64,000 nt of DNA from positions 1 through 64,000 of the forward strand of contig JBGUPV010000155.1 in assembly GCA_045130455.1 (NCBI GenBank). The letters run 5' to 3'. The notes under the pieces are model-generated. The model did not search any database. It was given only the letters and a program-made list of their open reading frames with translations, and was not told the origin of the DNA. Origin of the DNA: ISDg sp045130455 (GTDB lineage Bacteria > Bacillota > Clostridia > Lachnospirales > Lachnospiraceae). The translations under genes and the position numbers were made by a program. Of the stretch, positions 1 through 8,610 are shown piece after piece; the first letter of the stretch is position 1, and every line of letters starts with the position of its first letter.

Positions 1-905
1 GCGGTCATGCCGATGCCGTAGCCGGCGTAGAACCAGCTGTGCACCGGGAACTCCGGGAACAACAGAGAGAGCATGCTCTCCGACGCCGAAACGCCCTGTC
101 CGCGGCCCGCGAGGATCGTGTACAGCGACGGCAGTACCAAAACTCCCGACGCGAGACCTGCCGCGATCAGACACAGCGCAAACGGGATCCCCGCACGCAA
201 AAACGACCGCATCGACCGCTCTTCGCTGGAAGCGTACCAGCGATAGATCCCGTAGATCGTGATCGCCAGAAAGCCCGGGAGCGCGAAGAAGAAACTGTTC
301 AGGACCAAAAGAAACGAGCCGACGATCAGCAATCCCCGTTTGCCCCGCGCGAAGAACCGGTCCGTGCCGATCAGCGCCAGAAACAGAAACGGGAGGTAGC
401 TCACGAACATGATCTGTTTGTGGGAATGAAAGAGGATCGTCGCGGAAAATGCGTACAGCACGGTGGTCACGCGGATCGACGCGTCACTCACGAAAACGCC
501 GAGCCTGTCCCCGTACGTCTGCATGTGCTTCAGCCAGAAAAATGCGCCGAACACCGAGAGCAGGAGCATCACGATCGAAGAAACCTGGACGTACGTCGTC
601 ATCGATACGCCGGGCATCAGATAACTCACGAGAGTCACGGGGTTGAGAAAACCGTAGTAAGCGAAGTTGTAGGCATTTTGCCCGGCGCCGAGCTCAAGGG
701 CAAACTGCGGCAGGAAATCGCCGGTCGCATACCATCGCTGCCGATAATAATCCGGCAGCACACTGTGCTGGCTGAGCCAGTCGACCGTCGACCCGTACCA
801 GAACGTCGTGCCGCACAAAAAAAGGATTGCCGCGAGCAAAACCGCGGTAACTCCGAAGAGTACCGCGGCATCACGCCGGTCAATCCTGTGCAACGTCTCA
901 CGCAT
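1..905 (-). CDS. YfhO-family multi-membrane protein (3' end outside window)
   Basis: This is an open reading frame from an ATG at 905-903, preceded by AGGAG, that runs off the left edge without a stop, so only about 300 N-terminal residues are seen. The sequence is very hydrophobic with many membrane segments. Near residue 45-85 it has a YYRQRW...FLPQFALELGAGQNAYNFAYYGFLNP stretch (split here for length), followed by VTLVSYLMP, which matches the N-terminal pattern of YfhO (PF09586) proteins. YfhO proteins are GT-C-like membrane enzymes implicated in glycosylation of lipoteichoic acid or similar polymers in Firmicutes; the exact substrate here is unknown. The gene lies 59 bases upstream of the end of the window and downstream of the lipase gene on the same strand, possibly co-transcribed with it. 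Family call is good; function is inference. Confidence 0.75.
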   Translation of the reverse strand, partial: MRETLHRIDRRDAAVLFGVTAVLLAAILFLCGTTFWYGSTVDWLSQHSVLPDYYRQRWYATGDFLPQFALELGAGQNAYNFAYYGFLNPVTLVSYLMPGVSMTTYVQVSSIVMLLLSVFGAFFWLKHMQTYGDRLGVFVSDASIRVTTVLYAFSATILFHSHKQIMFVSYLPFLFLALIGTDRFFARGKRGLLIVGSFLLVLNSFFFALPGFLAITIYGIYRWYASSEERSMRSFLRAGIPFALCLIAAGLASGVLVLPSLYTILAGRGQGVSASESMLSLLFPEFPVHSWFYAGYGIGMT

Positions 906-964
906 AGATTCTCCTGTATCCCCCACCCGGTCCGCAACCCGGACCGTTCATCGTTCATTTTCAT

Positions 965-2836
965 TCACTGCTCGCTCTGCGCCGTGCCGCCGGGCATATG
1001 CTCCGCGACCTTCGCGATGATATCGTCGATCAGGCCGGGGTCGCACGGCGTCCACAGATGGTAGTAGGCAACCGGGTACACGCTGTCCGGCTTCTTCGTC
1101 AATCCGACAGTACAAGTCTCGAGTGCCACAACGCCGTCGCCCTGATCGGTCGTTATGAAACTGAAGGAGTTCCCGGAAAGATTTGCGGAACACACCGTCG
1201 TTGCGCCGACGCCCGCGTACCATAGGGTCGGAACCTTATCCAGGACGCACACGCCGTCCTGATAGATTGCGGACATGGTCTTCGCCGCATTGCGCGCAAG
1301 CGAAATGTCGAAGGAGCTCATCGACTTGCTGCATGCCGAGAGGAAAGTCTCGTAATTGTCGCAGCCCCCGATCATTCCGAGCTTCGTCACCGCGTACTCT
1401 GAAGGAAGCATCTCGTACACACTCGGCAGCGTTCCGACGATCTTGCGGATGGCGGAATTTTCCATCGAACTGAAGGACCCGAGGCCGAACAGATTTCCGA
1501 AACAGTCATCCACCCAGCCCTGCACAAGGCCGGGCGTACCGTTGATCGGCGTCGCGATCATGCACGCCAGCGCCGTCTTCTCCTGCAGCGCCTCGCTCTG
1601 TGCGAGCGCCTGCGCGAGGACAAGCCCGCCGAAGCTGTGGGTGACGAAAATGATCTCGTCATACCCCTTGTTCAGCAGATGATTTGCGAGGTCACGCCCG
1701 GTCTCGGCGCTCGAACGGCGCCAGTCGTAGGCATAGAACTCGATGGCATAGTCATTTTTATAATTCGTGACGAGCTTTCGATACATGTCTTTGAAAATGT
1801 CGAACGCTCCGAAGAAATTGTCATACGCGTAGATCCCGTCTCCCGAACGCGGGGACGAGAGGTCGGACAACCGCGAAAGCGCGGACAGCGAAAGATTCGA
1901 GGAGATCTCATCGAGCAGCGACTCCGACCAGATCTTTTCGCCGCTGCGGTTCTTCAGTTCCGAACCCATCATACCGGGAACGATGACGATCGCGTTGTTG
2001 CACACGCGGATCTCCGCGGTCAGCCGCTGCTTTGTGAGCGGATGCCACGCCATGACGATCGCGGTACCGGTGCCGGCTGCCGACATGCCGCCGTCCTCCG
2101 TGACGGCGATCACGCCGGGATCCGAGGACTCAAACGTAAAATCCTCCGCCTCGCTCATCATGCTCCAGGAGAAGCCGAACATTTCCGTAAAGGACGATTC
2201 AAAAGATTTCGAGACCGCTGTCTCGATCTCGGATTTTTCGACACGGAACTCACGGACCGGAGCCTCGTCGTAATTGCCGTAGCAGTTGCCGCGGACAAGG
2301 ATCCACTCCGCGGTATCGATGTTCGTGCGGTCGACGAGCAACTGGCGATACTGCTTCGCGCAAACTCTCGTCAGATAGCTGCAAAGATACCGGCCGCTGC
2401 CGACGTTGACGATCTGCACGCTTCCGCCCGGCTGCGGGATGACACGCCACAGCCCGTACGGCGACACGGTTCCGTCCGCCTTGCGGCACACGACCGTCTC
2501 CCCGCCGGCTTCCCCGCACAGGTAAGCGTCCGCGGCGCCCACCGGCACGATCCGATAGCTGTTCCCGTCCGCGGGAACAAGCGTAAACCGCGTGCAGCCG
2601 CTCATGTCGCCGGGGCTTCCCGCCCGGATCTCGGGAGTGAGATTTTCCCCGTCGCACACAAGGCTTCCGCCGGTCTGCTGCCAGATGTAGTACGTTCCCT
2701 CACCGTCGCAGTAATAATCCGAATCCGATTCCGCATGTGCCGTCAGACAAAATGCGCGCAGCAAACACACCAGGACCGCCGCAAGCACGGCTGCCCGCAG
2801 GAAAATCCGTTCGCGTTTGTCGCAAAATGTCCTCAT
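965..2836 (-). CDS. Secreted LCAT-like lipase/acyltransferase with Ig-like N-terminal region
   Basis: The start chosen is the ATG at 2836, because AGGAGGT lies just upstream and the product then begins with a standard signal peptide ending in AHA (about residue 36). A longer frame to 2887 would read through the promoter. The protein is 623 residues. The first half is a secreted region with an RICIN/fascin-like look followed by a bacterial Ig-like (BIG2) segment (SSDPGVIAVTEDGGMSAAGTGTA). From about residue 300 an alpha/beta-hydrolase begins (IVIVPGMMGSEL), with the nucleophile elbow THSFGG (GxSxG) and ATPINGTP, typical of LCAT-like lipases (PF02450). Expected role: extracellular or cell-surface ester hydrolysis or acyl transfer; substrate unknown. 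It has its own promoter and may extend into the YfhO-type gene 59 bases downstream. Confidence 0.8.
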   Translation of the reverse strand: MRTFCDKRERIFLRAAVLAAVLVCLLRAFCLTAHAESDSDYYCDGEGTYYIWQQTGGSLVCDGENLTPEIRAGSPGDMSGCTRFTLVPADGNSYRIVPVGAADAYLCGEAGGETVVCRKADGTVSPYGLWRVIPQPGGSVQIVNVGSGRYLCSYLTRVCAKQYRQLLVDRTNIDTAEWILVRGNCYGNYDEAPVREFRVEKSEIETAVSKSFESSFTEMFGFSWSMMSEAEDFTFESSDPGVIAVTEDGGMSAAGTGTAIVMAWHPLTKQRLTAEIRVCNNAIVIVPGMMGSELKNRSGEKIWSESLLDEISSNLSLSALSRLSDLSSPRSGDGIYAYDNFFGAFDIFKDMYRKLVTNYKNDYAIEFYAYDWRRSSAETGRDLANHLLNKGYDEIIFVTHSFGGLVLAQALAQSEALQEKTALACMIATPINGTPGLVQGWVDDCFGNLFGLGSFSSMENSAIRKIVGTLPSVYEMLPSEYAVTKLGMIGGCDNYETFLSACSKSMSSFDISLARNAAKTMSAIYQDGVCVLDKVPTLWYAGVGATTVCSANLSGNSFSFITTDQGDGVVALETCTVGLTKKPDSVYPVAYYHLWTPCDPGLIDDIIAKVAEHMPGGTAQSEQ

Positions 2837-2855
2837 TCCGGCACCTCCTGCCGTA

Positions 2856-2884
2856 ATTATACCGAATATCTTTCCCCGATGCAA
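2856..2884 (-). promoter_or_regulatory. Sigma-A-type promoter for the lipase gene
   Basis: Reading the minus strand, TTGCAT (2884-2879), a 17-base spacer and a perfect TATAAT (2861-2856) lie about 20 bases upstream of the lipase start codon, so the leader is very short. Confidence 0.75.
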
Positions 2885-2900
2885 CACACGGTGCCTTCGG

Positions 2901-4784
2901 TCACGGCTGCTCCGAAACGATCACGATGCGCCCCTGCCCCGCAGGGTCCGAGTATTCCGCGCCGACTTTGCCGCCGAGGGACTCCGTAAAGAAGTCGATC
3001 AGCATCTGATTGTCCAGTTTCACGCAGTTCTGAAGCACGACAGCCCCGTCAAAGATCGTGTAACCGTCGCCGAAATCCAGCAGCATATAGTTATGCCCGG
3101 CAACGGAATATTTCTTCTGCGGATCGATCGGCTCCCCGCCGACCAGCACATTTTTCACACGGCGCTCGCCCGTGATCGAGCCGAACATGCCCTTCTCATC
3201 CGCTGCACAGGGGGAGTCAAGATACGTATGGATCTCATAGGTGAGTCCGGAAACCTGAAGGAAGCCGCCGTTCTCCGCCGGAACCGACTGCGCGCCCCAT
3301 TCCAGCGCATCCAGGATCGTCTGGCCCGTCACTTCCACGACACACAGATAATTGCCGTACGGGTGAACGCCCAGAATACTCTTGCGGGTAATGTCCCCCG
3401 CCGGGATCGAAACCTTGATCGCGCCGCCGTTGCAGATCGCGATGTCGGCACCGGACTGTGCGCGGTACGCATCCGCGCAGAGATCGCCCAGATTGGTCTC
3501 GGCACGGCGCACCATACGGATCGGCTTTCCGTCGGCGTCAACCGCCACGGGATCGTAGATCGTCAGGTCCGCCGCCGTCGTCGCCACCGTCTCGTCCAGC
3601 TTTTCGTTGAGTTCCCCGAACGCCTCAGCCACCGCGCGGGTCATTTCATTGTCGATGCCCAGAAGTTCCGGCGCAGGCGTCTCATTTTCCCATTTGTAAA
3701 GACCGGTGGTGATCTCACCGTCCGCGGAGATCCTGCACCAGCCGATTCCTTCAAACTTTGTGCCGCAAGCGGCGCGAAGCACTTTCTTCCCGCTCTTGTT
3801 GAGCATGCTCAGGCAATCCGAGTCATGGCTGTGCCCGTCCAGAAGAACATCGATGCCATCGGTGTGCGAGAGCACGTCCGCATATGTCCAGGGAGAGCAC
3901 TCCGCCTCATTTCCGAGATGTCCCAGAACCACGACGTAATCCGCGCCCTCCGCGCGGGCCGCGTCCGCTGCGGACTGAACCGCTCCGTAGACAGCCTCCC
4001 CGGTCGCGTCCTGCAGGAATCCGTAGACATACTCCCGGTTCTCATCCATGAAATACCGCGGTGTTGAGGTCGTGAGTGTCTGCGGTGTGGTCACGCCCAC
4101 AAACGCCACCTTCTTCCCCGCCAGCTCACGGATCACGTACGCCGGGAACACCGGTTCGCCCTTGTAGTTGAAGTTGCAGCTGACATAGGAAAATGAGGCC
4201 TTCTTCGCAAGCGCGAGGAACTGCTCCATCCCGTAGTCAAACTCGTGGTTGCCCGGAATCGCCACGCTGTAGCCCATCTTGTTCATCAGCTCGGACGGCG
4301 CCTCGCCGCGCGTCATCGTTCCGAGCGGTCCGCCCTGAATGTTGTCGCCGTCATCCACAAGGATGACCTCGTCGCCCTGAGACTCCAGATACTTCCGGAT
4401 CTCATAAAGGCCGGCGTAACCGAAGCCCGTGTCAACGCCGCAGTGGACATCGCTTGTGAACAGGATGACGATGTCCCCGTTCTTCTCCACAGCCTTCGTG
4501 ATCTCCGGCGTTACCTCCGGTGTCACTTCGGGCGTCACTTCGGGCGTCACTTCCGGCGTTGCCGTCGGGGTTGCCTCGGGGGTTATTGTCGGCGTAGCCT
4601 CGGGCGTTACCGTATCCATGGGTGTCTCCGTCGGCGTTGCCTCAGGACTCAATTCCGTCGTCGGGGAAACCCCATTTTCCGATGCCGCGTTCCTGTCGTC
4701 GCCCGCTTTATTGCCGCAGGCGGTCAGCACCAGCATCAAAGTCAACAACACGCTCATAAAGAGCGACCGATGAATCCGCTTCAC
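2901..4784 (-). CDS. Lipoprotein 5'-nucleotidase / 2',3'-cyclic phosphodiesterase (UshA family)
   Basis: The protein has 627 residues and a GTG start with AAGGAG 9 bases upstream. A lipobox LTAC puts the lipidated Cys at residue 23. Residues about 45-95 are a Thr/Pro/Glu linker containing five consecutive TPEV/TPEI units. The catalytic metallophosphatase domain follows with DVH (112-114), GDNIQG, GNHEFDYG, LGHLGNE and GHSHD, the full metal-ligand set. The C-terminal 5_nucleotid_C domain has RAETNLGDLCADAYR and CNGGAIKVSIPAGDIT, the substrate-binding half. Expected reaction: hydrolysis of extracellular nucleotides to nucleosides and phosphate at the outer face of the membrane. It is followed by a phosphatase gene upstream in the transcript order (5519 to 4812) 27 bases away. 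The family call is strong; substrate range is not visible. Confidence 0.9.
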   Translation of the reverse strand: MKRIHRSLFMSVLLTLMLVLTACGNKAGDDRNAASENGVSPTTELSPEATPTETPMDTVTPEATPTITPEATPTATPEVTPEVTPEVTPEVTPEITKAVEKNGDIVILFTSDVHCGVDTGFGYAGLYEIRKYLESQGDEVILVDDGDNIQGGPLGTMTRGEAPSELMNKMGYSVAIPGNHEFDYGMEQFLALAKKASFSYVSCNFNYKGEPVFPAYVIRELAGKKVAFVGVTTPQTLTTSTPRYFMDENREYVYGFLQDATGEAVYGAVQSAADAARAEGADYVVVLGHLGNEAECSPWTYADVLSHTDGIDVLLDGHSHDSDCLSMLNKSGKKVLRAACGTKFEGIGWCRISADGEITTGLYKWENETPAPELLGIDNEMTRAVAEAFGELNEKLDETVATTAADLTIYDPVAVDADGKPIRMVRRAETNLGDLCADAYRAQSGADIAICNGGAIKVSIPAGDITRKSILGVHPYGNYLCVVEVTGQTILDALEWGAQSVPAENGGFLQVSGLTYEIHTYLDSPCAADEKGMFGSITGERRVKNVLVGGEPIDPQKKYSVAGHNYMLLDFGDGYTIFDGAVVLQNCVKLDNQMLIDFFTESLGGKVGAEYSDPAGQGRIVIVSEQP

Positions 4785-4811
4785 AAATTCATTCTCCTTT
4801 TGAAAAAAATG

Positions 4812-5519
4812 TCAGATCAGGACCGTCGCCTTAAACCGCGCGACGTCCTCGTCGGAAAGGCCGAGTTTGCCGAGGAAACCCTCCTCTTCATCCATCACGC
4901 TCCACGCGCCTTCCAGATAATTTCTGTCTGCGATAAATGCCCGGTACACGCTCTCCGCGACCTCATCCCCATGTTCTGCGCGAACACGCTCGCGAATGCC
5001 CTCGGCCTTCGGAATGCTCACCTCGTTGGTCTTCAGGTAATCCTCCATGATGACCGACCGGTCCACGCCCAGCAGCTCGAGGATCAGCGCCGTTGTCAGC
5101 CCGCAGCGGTCCTTCCCCTCCGTGCAATGCCACAGAACGGCACCCTCAGAATAGTCATGCCGCAGGATCGCCGTCAGCACCTTCGCAAAGGAATCCCAAT
5201 GCTCCCGCATCATCCAGACGTACAGGGAGCCCATGTCCGGCGGACCTTTCCGCTCCGCCTTCTGTTCCGCTTCGCGCTCATGGCTGACTCCTGAACGGAC
5301 GTTATCGAAGATCGGGATCGCCTGCGCCGCTCTTCCGCAGAGGACATCGGGTATCTCCTCCCGCTCCTTCTGCGTCCGCAGATCGATCACCTCGGAGATT
5401 CCGACAAGGTCCTGCTCCTCCGCCTTCTCCAGTTTCGCGGAGCGGACCAGGCATCCCGGCCTGATCGTCTTCCCGCCGGCGGTGCGGATGCCGCCCAGAT
5501 CACGCATGTTTTGAATCAT
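4812..5519 (-). CDS. Protein tyrosine/serine phosphatase (PF13350 type)
   Basis: A 235-residue cytosolic protein with no signal peptide. It begins MIQNMRDLGGIRTAGGKTIRPG, the usual N-terminal RDLGG motif of this family, continues with VIDLRTQKERE, and has the CX5R active-site loop HCTEGKDRCG (nucleophile Cys, catalytic Arg). The family includes dual-specificity and lipid phosphatases of the MptpB/LipA kind, so a phosphoinositide-like or phosphoprotein substrate is possible but not shown. GGGGAG precedes the ATG closely. It lies 27 bases ahead of the 5'-nucleotidase gene on the same strand and 18 bases behind the DUF4261 gene, so these three probably share a transcript. Confidence 0.85.
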   Translation of the reverse strand: MIQNMRDLGGIRTAGGKTIRPGCLVRSAKLEKAEEQDLVGISEVIDLRTQKEREEIPDVLCGRAAQAIPIFDNVRSGVSHEREAEQKAERKGPPDMGSLYVWMMREHWDSFAKVLTAILRHDYSEGAVLWHCTEGKDRCGLTTALILELLGVDRSVIMEDYLKTNEVSIPKAEGIRERVRAEHGDEVAESVYRAFIADRNYLEGAWSVMDEEEGFLGKLGLSDEDVARFKATVLI

Positions 5520-5537
5520 ATCTCCCCCCGGTTTCCC

Positions 5538-6419
5538 TTAGTTTCTTGTACCGGACGCAAACTCGCCCATATCGATATCGATCACTTCCCGAAGCGGCTG
5601 GATGAGGGAATCCTCATACCGGACGGTCCACTGGACTTCCGGGTTTATTTTCCCGTCCCGGATCCCGTCAATATGATCGCCGGACTTGATCGGATTGGCT
5701 CTGTCGAACATGTACGAAAGCATGTTGTACGCGTGATTGACCACGGCGTTCGGGTCCACACCGTGAAAATGATACTGAAGGTCCGGCATAAACAGCGTGT
5801 TCATGCCGATGGTATCCACCATCATGTCCTCGGTCCCCTCGATCGTGAAAAACCGCACATTTACCGCGTAATACAGAAAACGCGACGTCTTCGGCACCGT
5901 GCAGTTCAGGATCGCGTCCCGCGTGTACATCTTCATGGAATTATCGAACACAAACGCCTTGCAACTCGGAAAAAGCTCCGCGAGCGCCTCGATGTAATCA
6001 ACCAGCATCCCCGCCCGCTCACTGTATTCCAGGGCTCCCGCGAGCATGTCGTTCGCGATCACGTGGTATCGGCACGCGTCAAGGATCTCCCGTCCGTCTT
6101 TGCAGTCCCAGATCTGGCTGCGCCCGAATTCGTCCATGATGGGCTTTTCGATCTCGATGCAGTCCGTAAACATCAAAAGCGCCGGACCTTTTCCTTCCTT
6201 GAACTCCACCGTGTGATCCTTGGCGGCAAATCCCGCGCAGGTGTCGTACGCATAGCAATCAATATCTCCCAGATGCTTCCGCATCACTTCGATCGCGGTT
6301 TCTTTGTCCGGCATGGGACATTTTTCTTCCATCAGGAGGTGCATCACAAACACGGCTCCCTGCCGGAAATAATCATTTTCATTAAGATCCTGCTGCAACA
6401 CTTCGTTTTCTTCCGACAT
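5538..6419 (-). CDS. DUF4261-domain protein
   Basis: A 293-residue soluble protein without a signal or membrane segment. The N-terminal part has FVMHLLMEEKCPMPDKE and FAAKDHTVEFKEGKGPALLMF; the C-terminal part has TIGMNTLFMPDLQYHFHGVDPN followed by VVNHAYNMLSYMFD, which I recognise as the DUF4261 pattern common in Firmicutes and Bacteroidetes. No biochemical function is established. It sits 13 bases downstream of the small membrane protein gene and 18 upstream of the phosphatase, suggesting an operon from the promoter at about 7010-7038. Confidence 0.7.
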   Translation of the reverse strand: MSEENEVLQQDLNENDYFRQGAVFVMHLLMEEKCPMPDKETAIEVMRKHLGDIDCYAYDTCAGFAAKDHTVEFKEGKGPALLMFTDCIEIEKPIMDEFGRSQIWDCKDGREILDACRYHVIANDMLAGALEYSERAGMLVDYIEALAELFPSCKAFVFDNSMKMYTRDAILNCTVPKTSRFLYYAVNVRFFTIEGTEDMMVDTIGMNTLFMPDLQYHFHGVDPNAVVNHAYNMLSYMFDRANPIKSGDHIDGIRDGKINPEVQWTVRYEDSLIQPLREVIDIDMGEFASGTRN

Positions 6420-6432
6420 GATCCGCCTCCTG

Positions 6433-6936
6433 TTATGAATGATAAATAAAATCTTCCTCTTCCTGTTTTCCTTTGCGGCAACGTTTCCGGTTCATGATAA
6501 CGCAGATGATCAGGACAATATGAACAAGGATCATTCTGGTGATCTCGCCGTCGCTGTTTTTTGAAAGGTCCTCGAATTCCGTGGCAAATACCATGAACGC
6601 GAAAATGTTGAGCAGCACCGCCAGCGAGGCCGCTTCCGTAAATTTCCAGTACCGTGTGAACGTGTCCCATTCCATCGCCTGCATCAATCTCCGGATCACG
6701 ATCACCATCTCGGCGATGAGTATTCCGAAAAATACTGTCTCGGCACAGAGGAAAGCGATCGCAAACGGTGCGACGATCAGATGGCCGAGTGCGTCCAACC
6801 CTTCGGTTTCCGGCCCCAGCTTCAGCCATCGATAATTCATAATGACACACTGCGGCAGGGTGATCAGTCCGACCACGCAGATGATCGACAGAAGAACCGT
6901 GATCCAGATCGAATTAACTTTAACGAATTGCTTCAT
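6433..6936 (-). CDS. Small four-helix membrane protein, unknown family
   Basis: The start at 6936 was chosen because GGAGGGGG lies 6 bases upstream; a longer frame to 7038 would overlap the promoter. The product is 167 residues with four hydrophobic segments at about 8-28, 48-72, 98-118 and 128-148, and a charged C-terminal tail (RKRCRKGKQEEED). The layout resembles DUF2975-type membrane proteins but I cannot confirm that from sequence alone. It is the first gene of the run that continues into DUF4261, the phosphatase and the 5'-nucleotidase. Its leader contains a perfect 10-bp hairpin. Confidence 0.65.
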   Translation of the reverse strand: MKQFVKVNSIWITVLLSIICVVGLITLPQCVIMNYRWLKLGPETEGLDALGHLIVAPFAIAFLCAETVFFGILIAEMVIVIRRLMQAMEWDTFTRYWKFTEAASLAVLLNIFAFMVFATEFEDLSKNSDGEITRMILVHIVLIICVIMNRKRCRKGKQEEEDFIYHS

Positions 6937-6953
6937 AATGCCCCCTCCGAAGT

Positions 6954-6982
6954 ATTTTCCGCGTCTTTGTTCCGCGGAAAAT
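6954..6982 (-). repeat. Inverted repeat (leader hairpin) built from two ATTTTCCGCG arms
   Basis: ATTTTCCGCG (about 6954-6963) and CGCGGAAAAT (about 6973-6982) form a perfect 10-bp inverted repeat with a 9-base loop in the 5' leader of the small membrane protein gene. Both arms contain the over-represented CGGAAAATG-type motif of this window. Confidence 0.7.
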
Positions 6983-7009
6983 GCCGAGCCGTAACAATAC
7001 CTTGGGAGA

Positions 7010-7038
7010 ATTATACCATAGGATACCCTTTCTGTCAC
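7010..7038 (-). promoter_or_regulatory. Promoter for the small membrane protein gene and downstream genes
   Basis: On the minus strand GTGACA (7038-7033), 17 bases, TATAAT (7015-7010). It is divergent from the aspS promoter about 20 bases away. Confidence 0.75.
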
Positions 7039-7058
7039 TCAGGATCGGAAAACCTTCA

Positions 7059-7087
7059 TTGACGAAACCCCGCCGTTGGTATACAAT
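7059..7087 (+). promoter_or_regulatory. aspS promoter
   Basis: TTGACG (7059-7064), 17-base spacer, TACAAT (7082-7087), followed by a leader of about 45 bases to the aspS start. No riboswitch-like structure is visible in the short leader. Confidence 0.75.
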
Positions 7088-7139
7088 GTAGGGCAGATTG
7101 CGGGACGCACGATTCCCGCAGAACAAAGGAGTACTGATT

Positions 7140-8501
7140 ATGGAGAGAACATACATCCGCGACGTGGCCGCAAAGGCCGAGCAGGAAGTGCTGGTACGCG
7201 GTTTTACGGAAAATTTCCGCGACGGCAAATCCATGGCGTTTCTCGTCATCAAGGATATCACCGGCAAGGTACAGGTAACGATCGAAAAGGAGCTTCATCC
7301 GGAGTGGGCGGACACGCTTGCGCAGATCACGCAGGACACCGTGGTTTCCGTGACCGGTATCGTCAAGCTCAGCGAATTTGTCAAACTCAACGGCATTGAG
7401 ATCCTACCCACGAGCATCACGATCGATTCCGTGGCAGCACCGATCCCGATTGCCAGAGAGTACATTCCCGCGACGAAGAAGAAGGCTGCCGTAGAGCGCT
7501 CATCCATCGACCAGCGCATCGACTACCGCTGGATCGACCTCCGCACGGACGCGAACCAGCTGATGTTCAAGGCTCAGACCGCTCTCGTCCGCGCGATGCG
7601 CGACTTCGTTCTCGACCGCGACTTCATCGAGGTTCACACCCCGAAGCTGATCGGCGCGGCTTCCGAGTCGGGCGCTGACGTCTTCCGTCTGGATTATTTT
7701 CCGAGTTATAATCTGCCGAACGCTTACCTTGCGCAGAGCCCGCAGTTCTACAAGCAGATGGCTATGGCCAGCGGCTTCGAGCGCTACTTCGAGGTAGGCC
7801 CGGTATTCCGTGCCGAGAAATCTTTCACCAGCAAGCATGCGACCGAGTTCACCTGCTTCGATATCGAGTTCAGCTACATCAACTCCTTCGAGGATGTGAT
7901 GAAGTTCGAGGAAGAGCTTCTCACGTACGCGCTTGCCAAAGTGAAGGAACAGTACGGCGACAAGATCAAAGAGACATTTTCCACGGAGGAGTTCGACGCG
8001 GAGATCATCGTTCCGACGACTCCGTTCCCGCGTGTAAAACTCGCCGACCTCTACGACGCTCTTGAGAAAGAGTACGGCTACACCGTTCCCGATGAGGAAA
8101 AGGGCGACCTCACCACCGAGGCTGAGCACCTCAGCTACGACTGGGTGAAGAAGCACTACGGTCACGAGTTCCTCTTCATCACCGACTACAGCGCCGAGAA
8201 GCGCGCGTTCTACCACATGCGCGACGAGAAGGGCGTTCCGCAGGGCTACGACCTGATCTGGCGCGGCGTTGAGATCACGACCGGCGCACAGCGCGAGCAT
8301 CGCTATGAAGTGCTCAAGAAGCAGGCGGACGAGAAGGGTCTCGGCAACGACGTTCAGTTCTACCTTGAGTTCTTCAAGTACGGCTGCCCGCCGCACGGCG
8401 GTTTCGGCGTCGGCGTCGACCGACTGACGATGCTTCTCCTCGGTCTTCCGATCAAGGAAGCGATGTTCCTCTTCCGCGGACCGTCGAGATTGACACCGTA
8501 A
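7140..8501 (+). CDS. aspS: Aspartyl-tRNA synthetase, archaeal/eukaryal type (likely non-discriminating)
   Basis: The ATG at 7140 has AAAGGAG 6 bases upstream; the protein is 453 residues. It has an N-terminal OB-fold anticodon-binding domain (to about residue 105), then class II motifs: motif 1 region FIEVHTPKLIGAASESGADVF, the Asp-binding AYLAQSPQFYKQM, motif 2 FEVGPVFRAE, and motif 3 GFGVGVDRLTMLLLGL near the C-terminus. It lacks the GAD insertion of the long bacterial AspRS, so it is the short archaeal-type enzyme that several clostridia carry. It charges tRNA-Asp, and enzymes of this type often also charge tRNA-Asn for later amidation by GatCAB; dual specificity here is inference. Monocistronic, ending before a long hairpin. 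Confidence 0.88.
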   Translation: MERTYIRDVAAKAEQEVLVRGFTENFRDGKSMAFLVIKDITGKVQVTIEKELHPEWADTLAQITQDTVVSVTGIVKLSEFVKLNGIEILPTSITIDSVAAPIPIAREYIPATKKKAAVERSSIDQRIDYRWIDLRTDANQLMFKAQTALVRAMRDFVLDRDFIEVHTPKLIGAASESGADVFRLDYFPSYNLPNAYLAQSPQFYKQMAMASGFERYFEVGPVFRAEKSFTSKHATEFTCFDIEFSYINSFEDVMKFEEELLTYALAKVKEQYGDKIKETFSTEEFDAEIIVPTTPFPRVKLADLYDALEKEYGYTVPDEEKGDLTTEAEHLSYDWVKKHYGHEFLFITDYSAEKRAFYHMRDEKGVPQGYDLIWRGVEITTGAQREHRYEVLKKQADEKGLGNDVQFYLEFFKYGCPPHGGFGVGVDRLTMLLLGLPIKEAMFLFRGPSRLTP

Positions 8502-8535
8502 CGGATCATTCAACTGAACAGCAGAACAAAACCAG

Positions 8536-8594
8536 GAAGGGTTTCAACGCCGGAGAATACTCAATTGAGTTTTCTCAAGACGCTGAAACCCTTC
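8536..8594. terminator. Long stem-loop between convergent genes (probable bidirectional terminator)
   Basis: GAAGGGTTTCA (8536-8546) pairs perfectly with TGAAACCCTTC (8584-8594), and the interior holds a second stem GAGAA/TTCTC around ACTCAATTGAGT. It lies between aspS (plus) and a lipoprotein gene (minus). Neither flank has a long T run, so termination is inferred from position and fold. Confidence 0.55.
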
Positions 8595-8610
8595 ATTAAC
8601 AACAACAATT

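Noticed and set aside
39..1064. Long plus-strand frame opposite the YfhO-type gene
   Set aside because: Arg/Gln/His-rich low-complexity product, no ribosome site, mirrors codon structure of the real minus-strand gene.
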